Notes: a model not told the origin generated them from the sequence alone. 35,309 nt of DNA from Clostridiaceae bacterium (GCA_012730015.1 JAAYBT010000103.1:1-35309); one strand, 5' to 3'. Positions 8,174-17,715 are shown, numbered from the stretch's first letter. Made by a program: numbers and translations.

Positions 8174-11100
8174 CTAATTAAAGCTATCCCTAATAAAGCC
8201 TGTTACCTGCATATGTTCAATAAGCTTCTTTATGTAATCCAATGTTATCATTGGCCATTCAAACCCTACCCTGGCAAGGTTGTTTTTAGTCATGTTGGAA
8301 TTAATGCTAATTGGCGAGCCATATTCCAGGGCATTATCCTTGCTCATATCTGCAATTATTCCAGCTAGTATGTCATGTTTCGTTCTGTCCTCTGAAATCC
8401 TTTCAACCAGCTTGCTGAAATCATCTGTCTTCAAAACCTTGATCCGCAGCGACAGCCTGGAAAACATGTTAATTAACTCCCCGATCGTGACCTCATTATT
8501 ATTTGTAATATGATATACTAATTCGTTCCGTCCGGGCTCCTGCATAAGTAATAATATGGCTTTGGCTGCTAAGTCCACAGGAGAGAATTCCACATCAACA
8601 TCAAGTTGATTTTCGGGTATAGCCTTTAATAGAATGATGGATCTGATGATACTGTAAAAGGCATTTTCATGTATGTTTTTCTGAAAATATCCATCGGAAA
8701 AACGTCCCGTCAAATTGCCCATCCTGAATATAGTCGCATCCATTCCCTGCTTGACCTCGTTAAATATGACCTTCTCAGCCTCAAATTTACTTCTCACATA
8801 TACGTTCTCTTTGTAGTTTTGTCCAACAAAGAAATCGTCCTCATTGAAGTCACGGGCTTCACCTTCAAAAGCAGTCAAATAGCTTCCGGCTATTGCGAGA
8901 GTAGAAATATAGTACAGCTTCTTTTCATACTCTCGAACAAATTGTGCAATTCTTTGCGTGCCCGCTACGTTGGTGTTAGCAAATTCAGCGTAATCTCCAT
9001 AGTATTTTACAATGGCCGCTGAATGAATAACCGTATCAATTGTCTCGGATAATTTCAAATAATCCTTATCCTCTAGAGAAAACTTATCTTGTCCGATATC
9101 ACCCTCTATTACAAAAATTCGCTTATTAATAAATCTTGCATAATCAAAGGCAAAATAATCCTCAAGAGTTCCCTTTAGCTTGTTGACAGCATTGCTCTGA
9201 TCCTTTCCCCTAATAAGACAATATACAGTTGCATTCGAGTTGTCAATAAGCTCCCTCAAAATATGTATGCCAAGGAACCCCGTTACTCCGGTTAGCAAGA
9301 CATTATTCAGTTTACCAGCCTTCTTATTCTTGTTTTCCAAGCCTAATTCCTTCAAATCAAATATATCTTTATTACTGCTTGCAGCCACTTCCTCAAAAGC
9401 ATCTGCGAGTATCTTATCCGACATTAGCTTCACCGTCTGGCAATTATAGAAATCAGCTGCTGTAATACCCCAATTATGCTTGTGTGCCCTGATCAGCATA
9501 TCTATGATCGCTAAGGAATCAGCTCCCAGATCAAAGAGGTTGTCATTTACGCCGAAGTCACTCCTTTTAAGGCATTCTTGGCATATCTCCAGGAGTACTC
9601 TTTCTACTTCATTTGACGGTGCTTCGTATGAAGTCGTTGCCTTCTGACTCATATCAGGCTCAGGTAATGCTTTTCTGTTTATCTTTCCATTTGATAACAA
9701 GGGCAGACTGTTAAGCTGAACAAAAAAGGATGGAACCATGTAATCCGGCAACCTACTTAAAAGGAATGCCTTCAAAGCTTCATAGGATATCTGTTTTTGT
9801 GAGACATAGTATGCGCACAAGTAATTTTCTCCACTTGCCCTGGCTTTACCAACGACAACCACTTCATTGACATCCTTGTGCTCAAGCAGTCTTTTTTCTA
9901 TTTCTCCCAGTTCGATTCTGAATCCTCTTATTTTTATCTGTGAATCTATTCTTCCAAGATACTCGATATCACCCTTGGGATACCATCTGGCTAAATCACC
10001 TGTGCGATAAATAATTCCGCCGGGATTAAAAGGATTGTCTACAAACTTTTCCCTTGTCAGCTCTTCATTATTTATGTACCCTCGTGCTACACCAACTCCT
10101 CCGATATAAAGCTCTCCAGCTATACCGATTGGAAGCAGATTCATGTTTTTATCCAGTATGAAAATTTTCGTATTGTCTATGGGTTTTCCTATAGGCACTG
10201 TCTTCAGCGGCTTCTTCTCAGGACGACAATCATAGTATGTCACGTCTATCGAAGCCTCAGTAGGCCCATATAAATTTGATAATAAAGTACCATTATTTTT
10301 GTTCAACAATCGGTTGAATTTCTCAACCTGCTGAACAGTTAAAGCTTCACCGCTGGCAAAGACCTGCTTCAAAGAAGAAAGCCTGTGCGTATCTTTCGTT
10401 TCATCAATGTAATCTAAAAACATATTAAGCATGGAGGGCACAAAATGGAGTGTTGTGACCACGTTCTTTTCAATTGCCTTAATAATTTCTTCAGGATCCT
10501 TCTCGCCATCTGGAATAAGAAAGCATGTCTCTGCTCCCACTATAAATCCCCAGATTAATTCCCAAACAGATACATCAAAGGTATAAGTTGTTTTTTGCAG
10601 TATAACATCCTTATCATCCAGAGGGTATTTCTTCTGCATCCAGTTCAATCTGTTAATTAAGCTGTGATGCTCTATCATTACCCCCTTGGGATTTCCTGTA
10701 GAGCCCGATGTATAAATAATGTAGGCCAGGTCGGTAGGTTTGTTGATGTTTTCAAGATTAGTATCTCCATATTTGGATTGCAGACAATCATCCAAATTTA
10801 TTACTGTTCCGCCGAATTTCATTTCTTTCGCATGCTCAGACAGGGTCAGCAAAAGCTTCGATTTACTGTTTTGCAGGATATATTCCTTTCTCTCCAGAGG
10901 GTATTTGGGGTCAATAGGCAGGTATGCACCTCCAGCCTTTAGGATACCCATTATTCCAATAATCATCTCAAGCGAGCGCTGAACCATTATCGATACTGCT
11001 TCGTCAGCGGTAAGGCCTTTGTCCCGCAGCATCCTTGCTACTTGGTTGGCTTTCCTGTTTAGCTCATCATATGTAATGCTTTTTCCCTCAAATACCGCCG

Positions 11101-12526
11101 CTCTTTTATTCGGCGTCCTTTTGACCTGTTCTTCAAACAACTGCTGTATCGTCTTGTCCCGCGGATAGTCGCAGGCAGTGTCATTAAAGTCCTTAAGTAA
11201 TTTGTGTTTTTCTAGTTCCGATATCATCTCCAATTTTGATATTGGCTTATAAGGATTATCTAAGCCATGCCACAATATGCTTAATATGTGATGATGTATG
11301 AAGTCAATTTCAGTTGGATTAAACATGCTTAAAAGATAGTCGTAATCGATGATAAATTTATCATCATTATCTCTGTCGTTAACATTTATAATAAGAGATT
11401 CTATCTGATGTCCGCTGAAATGCCACCTTGTTGTAAAGGGCTCATAACTATCATTCATAAACTTGGAGTTTTGATATGTCAAAACAATATCGAAAATATT
11501 ATCCGCATTGCTTTGTTCCCTGATTTGTTTTAGTAATAGATTGTATGGGTATTTCTGATGCCTGAGAACTGATAATATCTCCCTTGAGATTGATTCTGCA
11601 AAGGTTTTCAAGTTCCAATCATCATGAATATCTACCCGAACGGGAACCGCTGTGCTTACAAACATGCCAAAGGTAGCTTTTTCTTTGGCATTTGTTCGAT
11701 TTAATAAGGTCGTACCGATTGTTAGGTCCTCTTTCCCGGATACCCTGTTGATATACATTGATAGGGCGGCAAAGAACAATGCATATTCAGAAACCTTATT
11801 TTCACTGCAATATTTGCGTAATTTATCAGTTAATTTTTTAGGCAATACATGTGTTTTACGTCTGGCTTTGGAGTCAAGGCTCAATGATGTACGGGGCTTT
11901 AGCGTAGTTACCTCCTTGAAAGCAGACAGCCTCTTGGTCCAAAAATCATTATCTGATTTGAACCTCCCGGATTCAAAATAATCATTTTCTCTCAGAATGA
12001 AGTCTAAATAGGATGGCTTCTTTGATGGGTCAATCAGTTCGCCATTTTTTAGTTTGGAATAATACTCGACAATGTTGTTGCCAACTATACTCATAGACCA
12101 TGCATCAGAAATCAAATGATGCATTTTTACAAAGAAACCACCGACATTGTCGCTTATTTTTATCAAATCAAAATGAAATAAGTCGCTATCTATTAGGTCG
12201 AAAGGCTCTTCTGACCTAGCCTTGTCCCAGGCAAATAGTTCTTCGCTGGATGACTGGCTAAAATCGAAAAATTGGAGCTTTTTGTATTTGTAATTCGACA
12301 CATATTGATATGGCTCATTATCCTTTTGTGTAAACCTTAATCGAATAGCATCATTCTTCTCAACGAGAAGATTTACAGCCTTCTCCAATAGTAGATAATC
12401 AATATCTCCCTGTAATTTTAACGTTGCAGCAATAGTACCAATGCTTGTCCCCGGATATAGCTTCTCAGTATACCATATCCCCTTCTGAGGCTGCGTGAGA
12501 GGATAATAGTCGATATTGCATCGCAT
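8174..12526 (-). CDS. Single-module nonribosomal peptide synthetase: condensation - adenylation (Ser-like) - carrier - terminal reductase
   Basis: A complete 1450-aa C-A-T-R module. The C domain (about 1-440) has HHLISDAWS (136-144), with Ala replacing the usual Gly after the Asp. The A domain (about 455-960) has YTSGSTGNPKG (605-615), YGPTE and NGKINRKAL. Lining up with GrsA by eye gives the pocket code D651 V652 W655 H694 F723 S725 L752 I760 D761 K948. DVWHFSLIDK is close to known serine codes (EntF DVWHFSLVDK). The carrier has GADSL with S1004. The reductase (about 1070-1450) has GVTGFLG (1080-1086) and Y1243/K1247. Expected product: an N-acylated or N-aminoacyl serinal, or the alcohol. 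The donor and the phosphopantetheinyl transferase are not encoded in this window. The ATG at 12526 follows GGGGTG by six bases; a GTG at 12535 would add three residues. Confidence 0.93.
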   Translation of the reverse strand: MRCNIDYYPLTQPQKGIWYTEKLYPGTSIGTIAATLKLQGDIDYLLLEKAVNLLVEKNDAIRLRFTQKDNEPYQYVSNYKYKKLQFFDFSQSSSEELFAWDKARSEEPFDLIDSDLFHFDLIKISDNVGGFFVKMHHLISDAWSMSIVGNNIVEYYSKLKNGELIDPSKKPSYLDFILRENDYFESGRFKSDNDFWTKRLSAFKEVTTLKPRTSLSLDSKARRKTHVLPKKLTDKLRKYCSENKVSEYALFFAALSMYINRVSGKEDLTIGTTLLNRTNAKEKATFGMFVSTAVPVRVDIHDDWNLKTFAESISREILSVLRHQKYPYNLLLKQIREQSNADNIFDIVLTYQNSKFMNDSYEPFTTRWHFSGHQIESLIINVNDRDNDDKFIIDYDYLLSMFNPTEIDFIHHHILSILWHGLDNPYKPISKLEMISELEKHKLLKDFNDTACDYPRDKTIQQLFEEQVKRTPNKRAAVFEGKSITYDELNRKANQVARMLRDKGLTADEAVSIMVQRSLEMIIGIMGILKAGGAYLPIDPKYPLERKEYILQNSKSKLLLTLSEHAKEMKFGGTVINLDDCLQSKYGDTNLENINKPTDLAYIIYTSGSTGNPKGVMIEHHSLINRLNWMQKKYPLDDKDVILQKTTYTFDVSVWELIWGFIVGAETCFLIPDGEKDPEEIIKAIEKNVVTTLHFVPSMLNMFLDYIDETKDTHRLSSLKQVFASGEALTVQQVEKFNRLLNKNNGTLLSNLYGPTEASIDVTYYDCRPEKKPLKTVPIGKPIDNTKIFILDKNMNLLPIGIAGELYIGGVGVARGYINNEELTREKFVDNPFNPGGIIYRTGDLARWYPKGDIEYLGRIDSQIKIRGFRIELGEIEKRLLEHKDVNEVVVVGKARASGENYLCAYYVSQKQISYEALKAFLLSRLPDYMVPSFFVQLNSLPLLSNGKINRKALPEPDMSQKATTSYEAPSNEVERVLLEICQECLKRSDFGVNDNLFDLGADSLAIIDMLIRAHKHNWGITAADFYNCQTVKLMSDKILADAFEEVAASSNKDIFDLKELGLENKNKKAGKLNNVLLTGVTGFLGIHILRELIDNSNATVYCLIRGKDQSNAVNKLKGTLEDYFAFDYARFINKRIFVIEGDIGQDKFSLEDKDYLKLSETIDTVIHSAAIVKYYGDYAEFANTNVAGTQRIAQFVREYEKKLYYISTLAIAGSYLTAFEGEARDFNEDDFFVGQNYKENVYVRSKFEAEKVIFNEVKQGMDATIFRMGNLTGRFSDGYFQKNIHENAFYSIIRSIILLKAIPENQLDVDVEFSPVDLAAKAILLLMQEPGRNELVYHITNNNEVTIGELINMFSRLSLRIKVLKTDDFSKLVERISEDRTKHDILAGIIADMSKDNALEYGSPISINSNMTKNNLARVGFEWPMITLDYIKKLIEHMQVTGFIRDSFN

Positions 12527-12589
12527 GATAGACACCCCGTTATCATTAGTAAATAGCCAAGTAAACTACATAAAAACCCTTCAGTGAAC

Positions 12590-12618
12590 ATTATATTGTT
12601 TTTTTCTATCGAACACAA
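12590..12618 (-). promoter_or_regulatory. Promoter of the NRPS-kinase-regulator unit
   Basis: On the minus strand, TTGTGT (12618-12613), a 17-base spacer and a perfect TATAAT (12595-12590), about 64 bases before the NRPS ATG. The -35 is weak, so an activator may be needed. It separates the unit from mutS2, which ends 50 bases upstream. Confidence 0.65.
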
Positions 12619-12668
12619 GAGAAATTTGAGAATTTATGGTTTAATTTATAAATTTAGTGCTATAATAC

Positions 12669-15053
12669 TTATTTTATAGTCACTATTGTTACTCCTGATT
12701 CTCCCTCGCCATATTTCCCAAGTCTGTACCCCTTCACATGCTTGCTGCTTTTTAAGAACTGGTGAACACCATTGCGTAACATACCGGTACCCTTCCCATG
12801 GACAATGGTCACCTCAACAAGCCCTGCTATTACGGCATCATCCAAATATTTCCCAAGAATCTGCACGGCTTCATCCACATTAGTTCCCCTTATATCAATC
12901 CGTGGAGAAATACTCATCGACTTTGAAATGCCTATCCTGCCGGCACCTGCCTTTTGTATTTCCTGCGCCTGATCGTCAACGAGCTTCAGATTTGTAATGT
13001 GTACATTTATCTTCATTATCCCGGCTTGTACCAGCACCTCTCCGTCACTATCCGGAGCTGTCAGGACGGTTCCCTTTTGGTTCAGATTCGTAATCAGTAC
13101 ACTGTCCCCGGGCTTCAAGCTCTCAGGGGGCTTAATATAGCTCTGTTTGGGAAAAAGGCTCTCGGCAAGGGAACCCTCTAAATCGCCTATATTGCTTCTC
13201 AGTCTGGCCCTTGCCTCCTCAATAGCTCTGTTCCTGTCTGCCTCATCCTGCTCCCTGGCCGCACGCTTAATATCATCAAGTATACCCTCAGCATCCTTTT
13301 TTGCGGTAAGTAGGATCCCTCTAGCTTCCTCTCTGGCTTCACGCATCAGCTTGTCCTTCTGTGAAATCAGCTTTTCCTTCTGTCCCTCCAGCTCTTTTTT
13401 TAACTCCTCGATTTCCAGCCTGTATTTTTCGGCCTGCAGCTTTTCCTTCTCCGTATCGCTGCGGTTTTTTTCGATAGTCATGAGAACATCTTCGAACTCA
13501 ATTTCCTCGCCGGATAAAAACTCCCTGGCTTTATCCAAAATCTCCTCCTGTAGGCCAAGCCTTCTTGATATGGCAAATGCATTGCTCTTTCCGGGAACGC
13601 CAATAAGCAGGTTGTAGGTAGGCCTTAGTGTTTCCACATCAAATTCACAGCAGGCATTCTCAACGCCCTCGGTAGTTAAAGCGTAAACCTTAAGCTCGCT
13701 GTAGTGGGTCGTAGCAACTGTAATCGCGCCTTTTCCATGAAGCCTCTCCAATATCGCCATAGCAAGCGCTGCGCCCTCTGTGGGGTCTGTACCCGCTCCA
13801 AGCTCATCAAAAAGCACCAGGGAATTCTCATCAGCTTCACGAAGAATTCTGACAATGTTGGTCATATGTGATGAAAATGTACTCAGACTCTGCTCAATGC
13901 TTTGCTCATCACCGATATCGGCGTACACTTTGTCGAAAACGCCTAACTCAGTACCCTCCACAGCCGGTACATGAAGTCCGGCCTGAGCCATTAGTGTAAA
14001 AAGCCCCAAGGTCTTTAGCGTAACAGTCTTTCCACCTGTATTAGGCCCGGTTACCACAAGAGTATTAAAGCTGCCGCCCACCCACAAATTAATCGGAACG
14101 ACAGTGTTGCCGTCCAATAGAGGGTGTCTTCCCTTTTTTATATTAACTCTTTTTTCATGATTAAGTTTAGGGCAAACACACTTTAGCTCAAGGCTCAGCT
14201 TCGCCTTGGCAAATGCAAAATCCAGATCGGCGAAAATTGCTATGTTAGTTTTCAAGGCCTCTAAAATCTCCGCGACATCAGCTGTCAATTCATGCAATAT
14301 CCGCTCTATCTCAAGCTGTTCCTTTGATCTTAGCTGCTTTATGCTATTATTGGCTTCCACCACAGCCATAGGCTCCACGTATAGGGTTGCCCCGCTAGCC
14401 GATGAGTCGTGAACAAGTCCCGGCACTTCATTCTTAAATTCGGCCTTAACAGGTATGACATAGCGATCGCCCCTAAGGGTAACAATGGACTCCTGCATAA
14501 GCTTTTGATACTTTGAGGAGCGAATCATGCTATCAAGCTTTTCCTTAATAGATCTCTGCTGGTCCTTTATCTGCCTTCTGATACGTGCTAAGGTATTGCT
14601 TGCGCTGTCAGCGATTTCTTCCTCGCTCACAATCGACATATTTATTTTGTCTTCTACACGCTTATTGGATACAATCGACGAAATAAGTCCGCTGATGCGG
14701 TTGGACTCAGCAAGCCCCTTCTGGTCGGCTGATGCCGAGTAGTTCTTAATGTTTCGTGCTGTGCGCAGGGTGTCGGCAATATGCAGCAGCTCTGCGGGGT
14801 TTAGCATTGAGCCTATCTCCACTCTTTTCAAGCTGCCTCGTATATCATGCAATCCGCCAAGGGGTGGGTTGCCCCGTCGCAATATAAAATCTGTTGCATC
14901 AGTCGTTTCCCTTAGCCTTTCGGTTACGACTGCCATGTTGCTCTCCGGCATAAGCTCACCGACAATTTCTCTGCCTAGCTCTGACGCACAAAGGCTGGAA
15001 AGCTTTTTCACTATCTTATCAAATTCCAATATTTTTATTGCCCTGTTATCCAT
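12669..15053 (-). CDS. mutS2: MutS2 family ATPase/endonuclease
   Basis: A 794-aa MutS2. It lacks the mismatch-recognition domain of MutS and starts with a coiled-coil core and clamp (about 1-320). The ATPase has GPNTGGKT (336-343) and SLVLFDELGAGTDPTEGAAL. A long charged coiled coil follows (about 515-620, rich in Glu/Lys). The C-terminal Smr domain (about 715-794) has RIDIRGTNVDEA and VHGKGTGMLR. Family knowledge: it suppresses homologous recombination and, in Firmicutes, acts on collided ribosomes. The ATG has only a weak ribosome binding site, so coupling to the gene ending 13 bases upstream is likely. Confidence 0.96.
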   Translation of the reverse strand: MDNRAIKILEFDKIVKKLSSLCASELGREIVGELMPESNMAVVTERLRETTDATDFILRRGNPPLGGLHDIRGSLKRVEIGSMLNPAELLHIADTLRTARNIKNYSASADQKGLAESNRISGLISSIVSNKRVEDKINMSIVSEEEIADSASNTLARIRRQIKDQQRSIKEKLDSMIRSSKYQKLMQESIVTLRGDRYVIPVKAEFKNEVPGLVHDSSASGATLYVEPMAVVEANNSIKQLRSKEQLEIERILHELTADVAEILEALKTNIAIFADLDFAFAKAKLSLELKCVCPKLNHEKRVNIKKGRHPLLDGNTVVPINLWVGGSFNTLVVTGPNTGGKTVTLKTLGLFTLMAQAGLHVPAVEGTELGVFDKVYADIGDEQSIEQSLSTFSSHMTNIVRILREADENSLVLFDELGAGTDPTEGAALAMAILERLHGKGAITVATTHYSELKVYALTTEGVENACCEFDVETLRPTYNLLIGVPGKSNAFAISRRLGLQEEILDKAREFLSGEEIEFEDVLMTIEKNRSDTEKEKLQAEKYRLEIEELKKELEGQKEKLISQKDKLMREAREEARGILLTAKKDAEGILDDIKRAAREQDEADRNRAIEEARARLRSNIGDLEGSLAESLFPKQSYIKPPESLKPGDSVLITNLNQKGTVLTAPDSDGEVLVQAGIMKINVHITNLKLVDDQAQEIQKAGAGRIGISKSMSISPRIDIRGTNVDEAVQILGKYLDDAVIAGLVEVTIVHGKGTGMLRNGVHQFLKSSKHVKGYRLGKYGEGESGVTIVTIK

Positions 15054-15066
15054 AATAATAATTTCT

Positions 15067-15594
15067 TCACTTTCTCCAGTTCAGCTTGGGTTTGATTCTC
15101 CGCCTGTAATAGTTGATAAATAAGCTGTAGACAAAATCGTATACCATGAAAACCAGCTCCAGTATAACGATTACCAACCACCAAGGAAGCTTCACCGGCA
15201 GACTGTAGCCGAAAAGCTCTCTGATCGTAAGTGCTGCTATCCCAAGGCAGATATTAAAGTATACTAGCTTGATTATATACTCTATCATGATTTTGTCTAA
15301 TTTTTCAATGTAATATTTTGCGATTCCATATGCGCCGAAGAAGAGGGCGTAGGGTACAATTCCCAGCTTGTTGGGCATTATTATCAGTCCGAGAATGCTT
15401 GTGCCCACATAAAAAATCCAGCTGGCCCTGACGCCGCTTTCAATGATTGTAACGGCAACAAAAAAGGAGCTTAATGCGTATAATGAAATCCTGTTGGTCG
15501 GAAGAACCGTTGCCAGAACAAGACACATAACACAAAGAGCTCCAAGAATACCGTTAAGAGCGATTTTTTTTGTTTTTAGGCTACCTGCTTCCAT
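15067..15594 (-). CDS. Small multi-pass membrane protein, resembles an ECF-type substrate-binding subunit
   Basis: A 175-aa protein with about five or six hydrophobic helices, including GILGALCVMCLVLATVLP, IFYVGTSILGLIIMP and WWLVIVILELVFMVYDFVYS, and a basic end (YYRRRIKPKLNWRK). The helix pattern, and an N-terminus where KIALNGILGALC precedes the first helix, resemble S subunits of energy-coupling-factor vitamin transporters. No A or T subunit is nearby, so the substrate cannot be guessed. The ATG at 15594 has GGAGG six bases upstream; the TTG one codon earlier is less likely. It lies between the DnaJ gene and mutS2 with short gaps (30 and 13 bases). Function is not established by the sequence. 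Confidence 0.75.
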   Translation of the reverse strand: MEAGSLKTKKIALNGILGALCVMCLVLATVLPTNRISLYALSSFFVAVTIIESGVRASWIFYVGTSILGLIIMPNKLGIVPYALFFGAYGIAKYYIEKLDKIMIEYIIKLVYFNICLGIAALTIRELFGYSLPVKLPWWLVIVILELVFMVYDFVYSLFINYYRRRIKPKLNWRK

Positions 15595-15624
15595 CAATAT
15601 CCTCCACTATCCCCCGATACTATA

Positions 15625-16257
15625 TCAGCAGCAGCCGATTAAATCTCCGCCTCCACACTCGCAGCAGCAATCCGCACACCACAGGAACTGGCACACCTGG
15701 CAAAAAGCATCCTGTTGACTATTGTAGCCTCTGTGATAGGAATTTGTCCTGTAAGCACTGTTAGAATTGTGCATACTGTTAAGCGCACTTCTGTACTCGT
15801 AGTTTGTCGGGTCCATATTAACGGCTCTCTGGATATGATTGTAGGCCTCGTCATACCAACCTTTACGCATAAATATAAGGCCCTTCAGATAAAACCAGGG
15901 TGCGGAATGCTCACGGTTTCTGTCCAGCATATCTTCAGCAACATTAACATTTCCTGTGTTGATATGTGATTTGACCTGATTGTAAAAATCATTACCGCCC
16001 TGACCACTCCAGCCTCTAGTATTGTTCGCACCTGCACTGCTTCCCCTAGACGCTCCTGCCTGCCATGAGCCATTATTCTTCATTAGATAGTCATAGGCCT
16101 CATTGACCTCTCTGAGCTTTTCCTCAGCCAGCTTTGACAGCGGATTGTTCTGATATTGATCAGGATGGTATTTTTTTACCATCTCTCTGTATGCCCTCTT
16201 TATTTCTTCCTCACTTGCGCCTTCCTTTATTCCTAGAACTTCATAAGGATTACTCAA
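15625..16257 (-). CDS. DnaJ-domain protein with TPR-like region and cysteine-rich C-terminal tail
   Basis: A 210-aa protein. The N-terminal J domain (about 1-60) has [21 protein letters not shown] with HPD at 31-33 and [13 protein letters not shown] Gly/Ser/Asn-rich linker follows, then a helical TPR-like region (about 95-160, [32 protein letters not shown]). The last 25 residues hold nine cysteines ([16 protein letters not shown], then GCC). The start is taken as TTG at 16257 because GGGGAG lies eleven bases upstream; it overlaps the end of the DUF5685 gene by eight bases. A TTG at 16281 has no binding site. The tail suggests metal binding or membrane association; neither is shown. A co-chaperone role for Hsp70 is inferred from the J domain only. 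Confidence 0.88.
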   Translation of the reverse strand: MSNPYEVLGIKEGASEEEIKRAYREMVKKYHPDQYQNNPLSKLAEEKLREVNEAYDYLMKNNGSWQAGASRGSSAGANNTRGWSGQGGNDFYNQVKSHINTGNVNVAEDMLDRNREHSAPWFYLKGLIFMRKGWYDEAYNHIQRAVNMDPTNYEYRSALNSMHNSNSAYRTNSYHRGYNSQQDAFCQVCQFLWCADCCCECGGGDLIGCC

Positions 16258-17128
16258 TTTGTTTACAACTCCCCACTCCAAGAATTTTTTCTGTTTTCGC
16301 TAACATACCCATATATATTATGTTTTCGAGTATTGCCTTATTTACTTTCGAATCTAGTAGCTCATATGCTCCGGCAATCTGATTGAGCGAATATGTCAGG
16401 TTAAACTCCACCTTGTCACGTATTTCACTTTTAAAGTCATCTAGGTCCTGACCATCATATTCGTACTGATAAAGCAAGGGATTGTAGCTCTTTGCTTTAA
16501 TGTCCTTTTCAAGATCATCATAGGCATCCAATAAATATATCCACTTCCCAATATTGTAGCCAAGCCATCTGAGAATCTGCTCCGTCTTCTCCTCACCACA
16601 AAGAGGTTCGTATGTCATAACCTCTTCCATCAGCTTTGCAAAAGGCTCGGCAGCAATGTCCATAGATGCGCACTTCTCTTTTTCCAGGGCTTCCAAATCC
16701 TTTAAGCGCTCCTCCATAATATGGCACTTATCTGCGTACCTGCTTCTCAGCTTTTTAACTGATCTGTTCAATGCTGTCATCGCTGCAACCGGCGCTAGCT
16801 TGCCGTCATCACGTTTCTTATCCTCCAGATTATAATACGCCAGCAAAATATTTATGTCTGAGGCATAATCAACAATCGCACTCTCATCTACCATGTGTCT
16901 TTTTTCAAGAGGATGAGCAGGGCAGCGTTTACCGATTAATCTGCAGCGATCGTTCGCCACAGCCGATAATAAAACCGCCAGGAAGGCAGAGTCATAATTT
17001 AGTGTCAAGCGCTTCAAATGCCCATGCCTTTTCCCAATGGATCTGCATACTCCGCAGTAATAGGCTCTGAAAAGCTCATAGTCTTTTATTTTCAGCTCCG
17101 GTTTATTCGGAACAATGTATCCAAACAT
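16250..17128 (-). CDS. DUF5685 family protein
   Basis: A 292-aa soluble, mostly helical protein. It starts [20 protein letters not shown] and has [17 protein letters not shown], with a CxxC at 25-28, and a further Cys at GKRCPAHP. Later come [24 protein letters not shown] and SYNPLLY. I recognise these as the DUF5685 family, which often sits beside a DnaJ gene in Clostridia; its function is unknown. The aspartate-rich [12 protein letters not shown] patch recalls helical enzymes of the prenyl-synthase or PAP2 sort, but I see no firm link. It lies three bases downstream of pgsA and overlaps the start of the DnaJ gene, so it belongs to one transcript. Confidence 0.8.
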   Translation of the reverse strand: MFGYIVPNKPELKIKDYELFRAYYCGVCRSIGKRHGHLKRLTLNYDSAFLAVLLSAVANDRCRLIGKRCPAHPLEKRHMVDESAIVDYASDINILLAYYNLEDKKRDDGKLAPVAAMTALNRSVKKLRSRYADKCHIMEERLKDLEALEKEKCASMDIAAEPFAKLMEEVMTYEPLCGEEKTEQILRWLGYNIGKWIYLLDAYDDLEKDIKAKSYNPLLYQYEYDGQDLDDFKSEIRDKVEFNLTYSLNQIAGAYELLDSKVNKAILENIIYMGMLAKTEKILGVGSCKQIE

Positions 17129-17131
17129 ATT

Positions 17132-17686
17132 TTAACTTTTCTCGGTATTTTGGTGCCTTATTTTTGCATATGTTCTCGCATACATAAAGAATGCAAACAA
17201 TGACATCGCTACCGCAAACACAAAAAATAGACTGTTAAACGCTACTCCCAGAATGCTCCACCGACCAAAGGGCTCCTCAAACAACATCAAAACAATGGCC
17301 AAATAGAAAATCACCGTTGCCAGCTTACCATACCAGCTGGCAGATACAACATGATCATTCTTTTTATACAAAAGAAGTGTTCCAATACCCATCAATGCCT
17401 CCTTGGCAATGACAATAAGGAGCAGTCCGACAGGTACTAATCCCAAAACAAAGGTCAATATAAATAGTGCTGTTAGCTGCATAAGCTTATCAGCCATCGG
17501 GTCGGCAATCTTACCCCAGGAGGTCACCAGATTGCATTTTCTGGCGATATAGCCATCTAGCACATCTGTGAATCCCCCTACGAGAAATAGTATCACAGCA
17601 ATAACAAACTGACGCGTGCATAAATAATAAGCAAATACCGGTATGATAGCAAAACGCACTAAAGTCAGAAAATTAGGAACGTTCAT
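17132..17686 (-). CDS. pgsA: CDP-diacylglycerol-glycerol-3-phosphate 3-phosphatidyltransferase
   Basis: A 184-aa membrane enzyme with the complete CDP-alcohol phosphotransferase motif: in TDVLDGYIARKCNLVTSWGK and the following IADPMADK, the pattern D-x2-DG-x2-AR-x8-G-x3-D-x3-D is intact. It opens MNVPNFLTLVR, the usual PgsA start, and has four to five further hydrophobic helices. It makes phosphatidylglycerol phosphate from CDP-diacylglycerol and glycerol-3-phosphate. AGGTGG lies six bases before the ATG. It is probably the first gene of the pgsA-DUF5685-dnaJ-mutS2 run. Cardiolipin synthase of the same superfamily is the main alternative. Confidence 0.9.
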   Translation of the reverse strand: MNVPNFLTLVRFAIIPVFAYYLCTRQFVIAVILFLVGGFTDVLDGYIARKCNLVTSWGKIADPMADKLMQLTALFILTFVLGLVPVGLLLIVIAKEALMGIGTLLLYKKNDHVVSASWYGKLATVIFYLAIVLMLFEEPFGRWSILGVAFNSLFFVFAVAMSLFAFFMYARTYAKIRHQNTEKS

Positions 17687-17715
17687 GATTCACCACCTAC
17701 GTTTTATTACTAAAC

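Noticed and set aside
13147-13617. Plus-strand 156-codon frame rich in Ser/Leu inside mutS2
   Set aside because: It is the antisense of the mutS2 coiled-coil region; the Ser/Leu-rich make-up is what Glu/Lys codons give on the other strand, and it has no ribosome site.
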